64,000 nucleotides of DNA from Ochotona curzoniae. Lineage: Eukaryota; Chordata; Mammalia; Lagomorpha; Ochotonidae. Location: NCBI RefSeq assembly GCF_017591425.1, contig NW_024466603.1, positions 48,955-112,954 of the forward strand. The letters run 5' to 3'. Below are positions 21,901 to 29,544 of the stretch, one piece after another. Position numbers and translations under genes: made by a program. A model generated the notes under the pieces. It was not told where the DNA came from, made no database searches, and saw only the letters and a list, made by a program, of their open reading frames with translations. Each line of letters starts with the position of its first letter. Position 1 is the stretch's first letter.

Positions 21901-24900
21901 ACCACACAGCGATATCCCCAGTGGCAGCACCTCGTCAGGCTTTGGGCGCCTCCATGCCAAAGAGGTCCTGGCTTCCTTTGTGCCCGGGTCTGAGCCTCTG
22001 AGAAGAACCCCAAAACCTGAGAGACAGAAGAGGGAACCCGAGTTCCCCTTCAGGATGACCTGCACCAAGTCCAACCCCAGCACCAGCTCCTACAGCTCCA
22101 CCAAGGGGCCCTGGAGGCTCTCAGCAATCAGGACCCAAGCTCCTGTCAGGGCATCACAGGCCAAGACCACTAAGGAACGCACTCAGGGGGTCACTGTAGC
22201 CTCCAGGGTGCCCCACAGGGATATCCCAGAGGCCAAGGCTGAGGGCAAACCTCTCCAAACACCACATGCCAACACCTCTGGAGATGGGCAGGAGGACAGG
22301 GTCCCCTCCTCTACTGAGCCCTGCAACAACCAACAGAAGGCTGAGGGCGAACATGGTGGTAGACTACATGACAAGACCTGCAAAAGAGTTCAGGTTTCTC
22401 GCACCAGGATCTTCACAGCAGCACTAATTAGAATACTGCTGGAGAGCTCTGCAGCCAAACCCACCAGTGGACAACATGACAAGAACCCTGACAAAGGCCT
22501 GCCAGCAAGCACACACACCAAGGAAGCAACCCGCAGCTGGATCCATCAGAAGAGGAATGATATTGGCGTTCCTGCCACAGCACCACATATCAGGATCACT
22601 AATAAAGACATGCAGGGAATAACAACCCCCCTGAAAGACAAGGTAGAAAAAGCATTCCACTCCAAGATGATCAAGAAAAACTCCCAGAAAAGTGTGGGAA
22701 TTCCTGCCAGGAAAACACAAGCAATGACAGCTGACATAGCACCACAGGATGGCCTCGTAGAAACCAGGGAAGACAACTCTTCAAGATACAAAACAATCTC
22801 ACAGGGGAAGTCTGTGGCAACTCCTTTTATGATTCCACAGGCCAAAACACCCAGCAAAAACCTGCAGGCTGATGTCCCAGACTCCAAGGTATTCCACAGA
22901 GAAGGCAGGCAGAAAAGAAAGGCTGCGGCTGAATATGCATGTATGGCACAACATGCAGAACTGTCTGAGGGAGGCCAAGACAAATCTCCCACTTCTCAAG
23001 GCCCGTATTGGGCCATGCCCAAGAGGAAGGTCATGGGCTCACCTTCCTCGGCACAACACGTGCACAACTCAGCCACACAGGTCGGAGCCCCCAAATCCAG
23101 CAAGCTCAGCAACACTGTGTACCAGCAGATGGTGGACAAACTCGCCAAGCTGTCTATTGCCAAATCACCCAAGAAACACCCGAGGACCAGTGCCCCTGCA
23201 TCCAGGGAGTGGCACAGAGACACCAACAGAAACAGGAGCAGTGTGGTCATCTCTGCCTCGGCACCTCTCATGAAGACTCCTGAGGAAGGCTCGCAGGCAG
23301 AAAGCAACACCCGGGAAGGCCTGCCAGCAAGGCTCCACACATGCCCCGGGCACAGCTCTATTGCCCATGCTGAGACTACAGGTGCCTCTGGCCTGGCACC
23401 ACAGGCTGAGCATCCCCAGGAGAAACTGCAGCCTGGCACCACAGCCTCCACTGCCCTGCACAAGAACAAGAACACTCAGTCTAAGAAGCAGGCAACTGGT
23501 AAACTCACCTGTGGACCCCAGAACAAGAAAACCGGCAAAGTCCCAGAGGCCAGTGTCGTGGTCTCTGCTGAAAAAAGCCACGTGCCACAGGACACAATTG
23601 TGGACGACGGGTCCTTGGCACCGTTTGCTGACATCTCAGAGGGAGGTCCTGAAGAAGCAGTGACCACCGCACAAGGCCAGGATGAAAGCGGCAATGCCTC
23701 TTCAGATAAGAGCAACATCCCACAGGAGAAGGCTGAGGGAGCTCCTGGCGTAGTGCCACAGGCCATGACACCTGACGTAGGCCCACGGGCTGGGACCCCA
23801 GCCACCACTGTGCTGCACAGCAACATTGACCTTGAGAAGGCAGTGGTGGGTGACCTCGCCCATGCACCTCACGGACAGGAATTCCAGAAACTCTCCAAGG
23901 CCAGTTCCACGGTCTCCGTGGAAAACAACCACGCACCACAAAAGACAGTTGCAGATGACTGGTCCTTGGCACCATTTTCAGACAACCTCGACCAAGGCCT
24001 GCAGGAAAGAAAGAACTCCCTGCAAGGCCGGGAAGAAAGGGCTTACACCTCTCCACAAGAGAGCAAAATCCTGCAGGGAAAGTCTGTGCCAACTCGAGCT
24101 CTGGAGCCACAGGCCAAGACACCTGGCAAACACCTGCAAGCTGGTGTCCCAGACTCCAAGGTATTCCACAGAGAAGGCAGGCAAAAGAGAAAGGCTGCGG
24201 CTGAATATGCATGTATGGCACAACATGCAGAACTGTCTGAGGGAGGCCAAGACAAATCTCCCACTTCTCAAGGCCCGTATTGGGCCATGCCCAAGAGGAA
24301 GGTCATGGGCTCACCTTCCTCGGCACAACACGTGCACAACTCAGTCACACAGGTTGGAGTCCCCAAATCCAGCAAGCTCAGCAACACTGTGTACCAGCAG
24401 ATGGTGGACAAACTCGCCAAGCTGTCTATTGCCAAATCACCCAAGAAACACCCGAGGACCAGTGCCCCTGCATCCCGGAAGTGGCACAGAGACACCAACA
24501 GAAACAGGAGCAGTGTGGTCATCTCTGCCTCGGCACCTCTCATGAAGACTCCTGAGGAAGGCTCGCAGGCAGAAAGCAACACCCTGGAAGGCCTGCCAGC
24601 AAGGCTCCCCACATGCCCCGGGCACAGCTCTATTGCCCATGCTGAGACTACAGGTACCTCTGGCCTGGCACCACAGGCTGAGCATCCCCAGGAGAAACTG
24701 CAGCCTGGCACCACAGCCTCCACTGCCCTGCACAAGAACAAGAACACTCAGTCTAAGAAGCAGGCAACTGGTAAACTCACCTGTGGACCCCAGAACAAGA
24801 AAACCGGCAAAGTCTCAGAGGCCAGTGTCGTGGTCTCTGCTGAAAAAAGCCACGTGCCGCAGGACACAATTGTGGATGATGGGTCCTTGGCACCGTTTGC

Positions 24901-27900
24901 TGACATCTCAGAGGGAGGTCCCGAAGAAGCAGTGACCACCGCACAAGGCCAGGATGAAAGCGGCAACGCCTCTTCAGATAAGAGCAACATCCCACAGGAG
25001 AAGGCTGAGGGAGCTCCTGGCGTAGTGCCACAGGCCATGACACCTGACGTAGGCCCACGGGCTGGGACCCCAGCCACCACTGTGCTGCACAGCAACACTG
25101 AGCTTGACAAGGCAGTGGTGGGTGATCTCGCCCATGCACCTCATGGACAGGAATTCCAGAAACTCTCAGAGGCCAGTGCCACAGTCTCTGGTGAAAAAAG
25201 CCACGTGCCGCAGGACACAATTGTGGATGACTGGTCCTGGGCACCGTTTGTCGACATTCCTGAGGAAGCCCCACAGTCTGCAACTCCAGCATCCAATACA
25301 CCACAGTGCAATATCCAGGTCACGACAAACGATGCTTTCGAACCTGCCAGGACACATGTCTCGTTCCCCAATGCTGGCACACAGTCCAGCTCCTCTCCCT
25401 CAATTACACATGGCAACATCCCACATGAAAAGTCTGTGGGCCAACAATTGATCTCTGCACCACTTGATAACACTCCTGAGCAATTCCTGCTCACTGGTGC
25501 TGCAGCCTCTTTGGTGCCCCAGGAGGAGAATAAAACTGCTGGTGTTTCTGTCTCAACACCACTTACACAGACCTGTGAAGAAAGCCCTAATGAAACAACG
25601 ACCCCTGTGGAAGGCTGGCATGACAGAATCTCCAGCTCTGCAGTACACAGCAACAACGTGCAGAAGGCTGCTGGCACACCCACCCGGGCGTCACAGTCTG
25701 AGACCCCTGGGGAAGGCCTGCTAGTTGGCTCCACCACCTCTGAGGGGCCACACAGCAACATTCGCAGGAGGAGGAAGGCTGCAGACAAATATGCCTGGGA
25801 GTCACTTGCAAACATCCCCAAGAAAGTCTCTCGGGGAGCAAAGATTTCCATGGAAGCCACACAAGAGAGAGTACCTGACTCCACAGAACATAGGGACACC
25901 ACACAGGAGAAAGCTGCTGCCAAACCCACCCAGGAGCCAGATGCCAAAACCCATGAGACAGGCTGGCTGGTTGGTGCCCAAGCCTCCAGGGCACCACACA
26001 GCGATATCCCCAGTGGCAGCACCTCGTCAGGCTTTGGGCGCCTCCATGCCAAAGAGGTCCTGGCTTCCTTTGTGCCCGGGTCTGAGCCTCTGAGAAGAAC
26101 CCCAAAACCTGAGAGACAGAAGAGGGAACCCGAGTTCCCCTTCAGGATGACCTGCACCAAGTCCAACCCCAGCACCAGCTCCTACAGCTCCACCAAGGGG
26201 CCCTGGAGGCTCTCAGCAATCAGGACCCAAGCTCCAGTCAGGGCATCACAGGCCATGACCACTAAGGAATACCCTCAATGGCGCATCCCAGCCTCCAGTA
26301 TGCCTCACTGGGACATCCCACAAGGAAAGAATGCGGGCAAATGTCTCCAAACAGCATACACCATGATCCCCGGATATGGCCTAAGAAAAGCAAAGAGCCC
26401 TGAGCTAGGCTGGGAGGACAGGTTCCTTTCCTCATTGGAATGTAGGTACATCACACAGCAGGGTTTATGGTCACCCACCCAGGTGCCACAGGCCAAGTCC
26501 CGCAAGGAACATCAACTGCTTGGATACCCTGCTTCCAGATTGCTTCACGGCTGTACCCCCCGGTCCTTGGGCCTCAAGCTGCCCAAGATGGCTGGTGACA
26601 ATGGTCACCTGGCACTCCTCGCACAACTGCCACAGATGCTGCAGCAAGGTCTGCAACAGACTCTGGGGAAGGTGCTGCATTCCTTATGGGTTCCACTGGC
26701 CCGCCGCCTATCTTGGGGTCACCAGAGGGCAGCAGTAGGCTGCACCTCTGAGCAGAACTTCCATACAGACAGCAATGAGGCAGCACCAAAGCCTGGGGGC
26801 AACCCCACAGTCCAAGATGGACAGGATACACAGGATTACCACACCCAGGACAGTGGCAGTGCCCGTTCTGCCTTTAGGCGCCTTCGTGTCAATGGGGTCC
26901 TGGCTTCCTTTGTGCCCAAGCCTGGGCCTCTGAGAAGAACCCCAGATCCTGAAAGACAGAGCAGGGAACCCAAGTTCCCCCTCAGGGTGACTTTCATCAA
27001 GTGCAACCCCAGCACCAGCTCCCACAGCTCCACCAAGGTGCCCTGGGTGATCAGAGCAATCAGGGCCCAAGCTCCAGACAATGAATCACAAGATGGACAA
27101 GATACACAGGATTACCACACCCAGGACAGTGGCAGTGCCCGTTCTGCCTTTAGGCGCCTTCGTGTCAATGGGGTCCTGGCTTCCTTTGTGCCCAAGCCTG
27201 GGCCTCTGAGAAGAACCCCAAATCCTGAAAGACAGAGCAGGGAACCCGAGTTCCCCCTCAGGGTGACTTTCACCAAGTGCAACCCCAGCACCAGCTCCCA
27301 CAGCTCCACCAAGGTGCCCTGGATGATCAGAGCAATCAGGGCCCAAGCTCCAGACAATGAATCACAGGATGGACAAGATACACAGGATTACCACACCCAG
27401 GACAGTGGCAGTGCCCGTTCTGCCTTTAGGCGCCTTCGTGTCAATGGGGTCCTGGCTTCCTTTGTGCCCAAGCCTGGGCCTCTGAGAAGAACCCCAAATC
27501 CTGAAAGACAGAGCAGGGAACCCGAGTTCCCCCTCAGGGTGACTTTCACCAAGTGCAACCCCAGCACCAGCTCCCACAGCTCCACCAAGGTGCCCTGGGT
27601 GATCAGAGCAATCAGGGCCCAAGCTCCAGTCAATGAATCACAGGGCAAGACCCCCAGGGAACACCCTCAGGGGGTCACCCCTGCCACCAGAGTGGCCCAC
27701 AGGGACATCCCACAAGGGAAGTCTGAGAGCAAACCTCTCCAGACACCACAGGCCAAGACCCCTGATGCAGGTTGGGTGGACAGGGTCCCCTCCTGTATGA
27801 AACGCACCATCAGCCCTCAGAAAGCTTCAGGTCAAGCTGGTGGTGCACCACATGCCAAGTCCTGTGAGGAAGGCCAGTTGGTCAGCGCCCAGGCAGCCAG

Positions 27901-28141
27901 GGTGCTCCACAGCCACATCCCACAGGAGAAGGCTGCAAGCACTGCTGTGGGGAAGACTGAATTCCTGAAACCTCCTGCACTGGAGCGGGATCCATCCAGA
28001 CCCCAGAAGCGGAAGGTCCCTCTGCCGCTGCCGCGGCCCTGCAAGAGACGAAAGCTACTCATCCTGCCCGAGGCACCCGACCTTGGATGCAGAGTCACTG
28101 CCAAGGAAGTAGACGATGAACGGCATGTTGTGAGTTACTGA
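18905..28141 (+). CDS. Giant POM121-like protein, 3078 residues, single open frame
   Basis: ATG 18905 sits in a strong context (A at -3, G at +4); the frame extends only three codons further upstream, to a TTG. Visible parts: a hydrophobic/amphipathic N-terminal helix (residues 6-47) and seven modules centred on SFVP at residues 107, 282, 1024, 2388, 2668, 2760 and 2852. A second N-terminal unit begins at residue 2562. The last 49 residues are basic, with KRK and KRRK and a LPEAPDLGCRVTAKE motif. POM121, a nuclear pore membrane protein, has DSSGSGHSAF, NGVPASFVPKPG, TSSYSST and LGYSITAED in the same order, so family membership is well supported. The FG-repeat half of POM121 is absent and no clear transmembrane segment is seen. 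The remainder is Ser/Thr/Pro/Lys-rich, probably disordered, with degenerate repeats of about 34-36 residues. The basic tail suggests a nuclear location. Function is unknown. An open frame this long, with all internal offsets divisible by three, argues strongly for coding. Confidence 0.85.
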   Translation: MAAARGCLALLAAVPQALQQGLQQALWKLLHYLWAPLARPLAWVQQRAVSGRAPEERGPTSSNERAFKPRGSPIGSNEQDTQDSSSQASGRAPSAVSHLSVNRGLDSFVPKPGPLRKTTNPERWRREPECPFRVTYTQHNTLTSSYSSNVETWLLRAIGSRAPVRASQGKILKKRPQVGIAATRFAHRNILQKKAVGWAKPAWKQQNKTPKEGQINRVHSYMDHRNISQKPARQNTNEPRTKTCKKGRLLRASVYRALHRNIPSGRTSSGFRHLHVKDGMASFVPRSGPLRRTPKPERQKREPKFPFRVTCTKSNPSTSSYSSTKGPWRLSAIRVRAPVRASQAKTTKERTQGVTVASRVPHRDIPEAKAEGKPLQTPHANTSGDGQEDRVPSSTEPCNNQQKAEGEHGGRLHDKTCKKGQVAGTSGFRATNSSILLESSAAKPTSGQHDKNPDKGLPASTRTEEATHGLIDEKRNAIAAPATAPQVKTRNEDVQGVITLLKEYEEKAFHSKMLRKKSQKSVGTPAQKTYPLTTETRPQDGLPAKKEYISSRYKTISQGKSVATPALEPQAKTTGKDFQAGVRDSRASRRDCRRKKKAATEYACMAQHAELSEGGQDKSPTKSNSVGISASAPLMKTPEEGSQAESKNLEGLPARLPTCPGHSSIAHAETTGASGLAPQAEHPQEKLQPGTTASTALHKNKNTQSKKQATGKLTCGPQNKKTGKVSEASVMVSAEKSHVPQDTIVDDGSLAPFADITEEAPQSATPASNTPQCNIQVTTNDIFEPARTHVSFPNAGTQSRSPPSITHGNIPHEKSVGQLISAPLDNPPEQFLLTGAAASLVPQEENKTAGVSVSTPLAQTCEERSQETTTPVEGWHDRISSSAVHSNNVQKAAGTPTRASQAETPGEGLLVGSTTSEGPHSDIRRRKAADKYAWESLANIPKKVSRGAKISMEATQERVPDSTEHRDTTQEKAAAKPTQEPDAKTHETGWLVGAQASRAPHSDIPSGSTSSGFGRLHAKEVLASFVPGSEPLRRTPKPERQKREPEFPFRMTCTKSNPSTSSYSSTKGPWRLSAIRTQAPVRASQAKTTKERTQGVTVASRVPHRDIPEAKAEGKPLQTPHANTSGDGQEDRVPSSTEPCNNQQKAEGEHGGRLHDKTCKRVQVSRTRIFTAALIRILLESSAAKPTSGQHDKNPDKGLPASTHTKEATRSWIHQKRNDIGVPATAPHIRITNKDMQGITTPLKDKVEKAFHSKMIKKNSQKSVGIPARKTQAMTADIAPQDGLVETREDNSSRYKTISQGKSVATPFMIPQAKTPSKNLQADVPDSKVFHREGRQKRKAAAEYACMAQHAELSEGGQDKSPTSQGPYWAMPKRKVMGSPSSAQHVHNSATQVGAPKSSKLSNTVYQQMVDKLAKLSIAKSPKKHPRTSAPASREWHRDTNRNRSSVVISASAPLMKTPEEGSQAESNTREGLPARLHTCPGHSSIAHAETTGASGLAPQAEHPQEKLQPGTTASTALHKNKNTQSKKQATGKLTCGPQNKKTGKVPEASVVVSAEKSHVPQDTIVDDGSLAPFADISEGGPEEAVTTAQGQDESGNASSDKSNIPQEKAEGAPGVVPQAMTPDVGPRAGTPATTVLHSNIDLEKAVVGDLAHAPHGQEFQKLSKASSTVSVENNHAPQKTVADDWSLAPFSDNLDQGLQERKNSLQGREERAYTSPQESKILQGKSVPTRALEPQAKTPGKHLQAGVPDSKVFHREGRQKRKAAAEYACMAQHAELSEGGQDKSPTSQGPYWAMPKRKVMGSPSSAQHVHNSVTQVGVPKSSKLSNTVYQQMVDKLAKLSIAKSPKKHPRTSAPASRKWHRDTNRNRSSVVISASAPLMKTPEEGSQAESNTLEGLPARLPTCPGHSSIAHAETTGTSGLAPQAEHPQEKLQPGTTASTALHKNKNTQSKKQATGKLTCGPQNKKTGKVSEASVVVSAEKSHVPQDTIVDDGSLAPFADISEGGPEEAVTTAQGQDESGNASSDKSNIPQEKAEGAPGVVPQAMTPDVGPRAGTPATTVLHSNTELDKAVVGDLAHAPHGQEFQKLSEASATVSGEKSHVPQDTIVDDWSWAPFVDIPEEAPQSATPASNTPQCNIQVTTNDAFEPARTHVSFPNAGTQSSSSPSITHGNIPHEKSVGQQLISAPLDNTPEQFLLTGAAASLVPQEENKTAGVSVSTPLTQTCEESPNETTTPVEGWHDRISSSAVHSNNVQKAAGTPTRASQSETPGEGLLVGSTTSEGPHSNIRRRRKAADKYAWESLANIPKKVSRGAKISMEATQERVPDSTEHRDTTQEKAAAKPTQEPDAKTHETGWLVGAQASRAPHSDIPSGSTSSGFGRLHAKEVLASFVPGSEPLRRTPKPERQKREPEFPFRMTCTKSNPSTSSYSSTKGPWRLSAIRTQAPVRASQAMTTKEYPQWRIPASSMPHWDIPQGKNAGKCLQTAYTMIPGYGLRKAKSPELGWEDRFLSSLECRYITQQGLWSPTQVPQAKSRKEHQLLGYPASRLLHGCTPRSLGLKLPKMAGDNGHLALLAQLPQMLQQGLQQTLGKVLHSLWVPLARRLSWGHQRAAVGCTSEQNFHTDSNEAAPKPGGNPTVQDGQDTQDYHTQDSGSARSAFRRLRVNGVLASFVPKPGPLRRTPDPERQSREPKFPLRVTFIKCNPSTSSHSSTKVPWVIRAIRAQAPDNESQDGQDTQDYHTQDSGSARSAFRRLRVNGVLASFVPKPGPLRRTPNPERQSREPEFPLRVTFTKCNPSTSSHSSTKVPWMIRAIRAQAPDNESQDGQDTQDYHTQDSGSARSAFRRLRVNGVLASFVPKPGPLRRTPNPERQSREPEFPLRVTFTKCNPSTSSHSSTKVPWVIRAIRAQAPVNESQGKTPREHPQGVTPATRVAHRDIPQGKSESKPLQTPQAKTPDAGWVDRVPSCMKRTISPQKASGQAGGAPHAKSCEEGQLVSAQAARVLHSHIPQEKAASTAVGKTEFLKPPALERDPSRPQKRKVPLPLPRPCKRRKLLILPEAPDLGCRVTAKEVDDERHVVSY
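19199..19411 (+). repeat. POM121-like module 1
   Basis: This contains SFVPKPGPLRK, an NPERWRREPE variant of the basic stretch and LTSSYSS. It lies 106 residues after the initiator, the same spacing as module 5 after the internal methionine at 26588. It is the most diverged of the seven. Confidence 0.85.
19690..20768 (+). repeat. Internal block A, copy 1
   Basis: This 1.08-kb block contains SFVP module 2 and is repeated at 21916-22994, exactly 2226 bp (742 codons) later. Similarity is patchy. About 19930-20160 is nearly identical to its partner, while the next 40 bases are strongly diverged, then identity returns. That mosaic looks like partial gene conversion. Confidence 0.9.
20769..21165 (+). 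repeat. Internal block B, short copy 0
   Basis: From ISASAPLMKTPEEG to SLAPFAD this matches the later block B copies (offset 2463 bp to copy 1). Just before it a 237-bp (79-codon) segment present in the other copies is missing, an in-frame indel. Confidence 0.9.
21102..22155 (+). repeat. Internal block C, copy 1
   Basis: This about 1.05-kb block includes SFVP module 3 (SFVP at residue 1024) and returns at 25188-26247. The offset grows from 4086 to 4092 bp because copy 2 gained two single codons (one Gln, one Arg). Both length changes keep the frame. Confidence 0.9.
21916..22994 (+). repeat. Internal block A, copy 2
   Basis: Partner of 19690-20768 at +2226 bp. It overlaps the end of block C copy 1, showing that the duplications are nested rather than a simple tandem array. 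Confidence 0.9.
22795..23970 (+). repeat. Internal block B, copy 1
   Basis: Repeated at exactly +1272 bp (424 codons) with only scattered substitutions over most of its length, so this tandem duplication is recent. It contains the 79-residue segment that copy 0 lacks, with the helix-like TVYQQMVDKLAKLSIAK. Confidence 0.9.
24067..25242 (+). repeat. Internal block B, copy 2
   Basis: Partner of 22795-23970. The two differ by single-base changes that include both synonymous and amino-acid-changing ones (for example Ala to Val twice, and Glu to Lys, within 130 codons). Confidence 0.9.
25188..26247 (+). repeat. Internal block C, copy 2
   Basis: Partner of 21102-22155, with two extra codons. It carries SFVP module 4 (SFVP at residue 2388). 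After it the sequence departs into a unique stretch (about 26260-26580) leading to the second N-terminal unit. Confidence 0.9.
26588..26815 (+). repeat. Second N-terminal-like unit inside the giant ORF
   Basis: The peptide starting at ATG 26588 (residue 2562) mirrors the protein's own start: hydrophobic LALLA, then QLPQMLQQGLQQTLGK, LHSLW and PLARRLSW, against LALLA, VPQALQQGLQQALWK, LHYLW and PLARPLAW at the N-terminus. Distance to the following SFVP is 106 residues in both. The bases before the two ATGs also resemble each other (GCTGCCCAAG against GTTGCTCAGG). I infer that a second gene copy was fused in frame and its 5' leader became coding. Confidence 0.85.
26816..27643 (+). repeat. 276-bp tandem array, three copies, SFVP modules 5-7
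   Basis: Three head-to-tail units start at 26816, 27092 and 27368, each exactly 276 bp (92 codons). They encode DGQDTQDYHTQDSGSARSAF, then a VNGVLASFVPKPGPLRR core and SSHSSTK. They are nearly identical, so the array is young. It is the part of the protein that most closely resembles POM121. Confidence 0.95.
27974..28138 (+). other. POM121-like basic C-terminal tail of the giant ORF
   Basis: The last residues hold PSRPQKRKVPLPLP and PCKRRKLLILPEAPDLG, then VTAKEVDDE. POM121 has the same arrangement (RKRKV, basic cluster, LPPPPQLGYSITAEDLD). The two basic clusters about a dozen residues apart form a plausible bipartite nuclear localisation signal. After DDER the match to POM121 stops, just before a possible splice donor. 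Confidence 0.8.
28130..28135 (+). other. Possible splice donor overlapping the last codons
   Basis: GTGAGT at 28130-28135 is a consensus donor falling exactly between codons, four codons before the stop. A second donor-like GTAAGC lies at 28161 after the stop. If the first is used, the protein would not end in VVSY but continue in a downstream exon. The preceding TT is not the usual AG, so this is uncertain. Confidence 0.3.
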
Positions 28142-28987
28142 ATCAACACAGTCCTGAGTGGTAAGCATGGTCCCTGTCCGGCATGCCCCTGCTCCCTGGC
28201 CCTTTCCCATTCCCTGTCAGGTACCTGCCCTCCTCCTTGTGCAGGGGTCGGAAGGAAGAGGGCTCTGGCCTGCTCTTCTTGCCTCTGTCCATTGGGGGTG
28301 GCCACTCTGGGGCTCCTCCAGGAAGCCTGCGTTGTTGGGCCAGGCCATAGGACCTGGGTGTCCTTTCCTGGGGCCCAGGGCTCCTTACTGTGCCGTGAGA
28401 CCCCAGCTAGTGTCTGGGATGAGGGTTGTGCAAGGTCATCCTGAGTCTGCATTTGAGGGGGAGCCCAGGATACCCCCTACTCCCAGCCAGCAGCCTGGCC
28501 CCAAAGATAGTCAGCTCCCACAAGGGGCTTCATGGTACCACTTGGTTGCTTGAGGCAGCAGGGCTGGGCCCCAAGTGGTAGCAGAGGGACAGGTTTCCTG
28601 GGTAGCCCCTCCAAGCCTGAGCCCACAGGATGCCTCTTCCTGCTTCTCTGACCCATGCATGGCAGCTTTGGCTTCCCAAAGGAAGCCAGCACACATGTGC
28701 ACAGGGACATGCAGCCTGAGAAATGGATCACTCCACAGTGTAATGATCACCTGAGAGTTCCAGAAGGACTCACAGCCATGGGCTGTAGGGGGTCTGCCTC
28801 TTGTTTGGGTTCTAGGTGTGGCAGATACAGGCACAGAGGAGCCTGAGCTTTGCTCAGGTGTGGTGTCGCTCTGCAAGGGAGGCAGAAAGTGTTGGAGGAA
28901 CAGGCTCCTTGGGGTCACAGAAAAGGCACAGTGTCCTGAGATCAAAGGTCAGCTGATGCTCCAATGGTTTTCCAGATAATGTCACTT
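28142..28987. other. GC-rich 3' flank of the giant ORF
   Basis: No AATAAA signal is seen in this stretch and no second gene is recognised. It could be 3'UTR or, if the donor at 28130 or 28161 is used, intron. Confidence 0.4.
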
Positions 28988-29225
28988 GTGAAGAAGGATT
29001 GATTCATTTGAAAGGCAGAGTTAACAAGACAGAAACTCAGATCTTTCACCTGCTAGCTCACTCTGCACAGTGGCCACAGTGGCCTGGGCTGGACCAGGCT
29101 CCAGCCAGGGACCAGGAGCTCTCCTTGGTCTCCCATGTGGGTGTCAGGGGGACCCTCAGGGTCCTGGACTGTCTTCCCAGGCTTTCCCAGGTGCACCAGC
29201 AGGGAGCTCAGTGGGCAGTGCTGTG
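28988..29225 (-). mobile_element. CSINE, antisense, old
   Basis: GATTGATTCATTTGAAAGGCAG, then TTTCACCTGCTAGCTCACTC and a GGTCTCCCATGTGGGTG block, mark the reverse complement of a CSINE. The head end is lost. Confidence 0.75.
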
Positions 29226-29544
29226 AGCTCATCCCTGTAGCTGGCCTAGGCTGCATTATCCTCACTCCAGCCTATCTTCTGGCCTCTCTCATGATTTTTC
29301 TCTGCTCTGCTTACAAAGACACCATTTAATTGTCATACACTAGGGATTTCCCTGATTTTCTGGAGGTTTTGATTGTCAATTTATTCTGCTGAGTTCTCAA
29401 ATCCACATTTTATGACTTCCAATCTCTTAACATCTCAGGACACATTTGGGGCCATTTTGTTTGCTATGGCTACTCTGTGTGATGACTCTTCTTATTCCCA
29501 TTTCTTAAAATGTTAGCACATTTGCTTTTGAAAGAGAAAAGATG
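29226..29544. other. Short AT-rich spacer
   Basis: I see nothing recognisable here apart from T-rich runs. Confidence 0.4.

Noticed and set aside
25141..26175. Long minus-strand frame of 344 codons (also 20164-21012 and 21499-22083)
   Set aside because: These lie antisense to the giant plus-strand frame, repeat wherever its blocks repeat, and carry no family signature. They result from the base composition of the coding strand.
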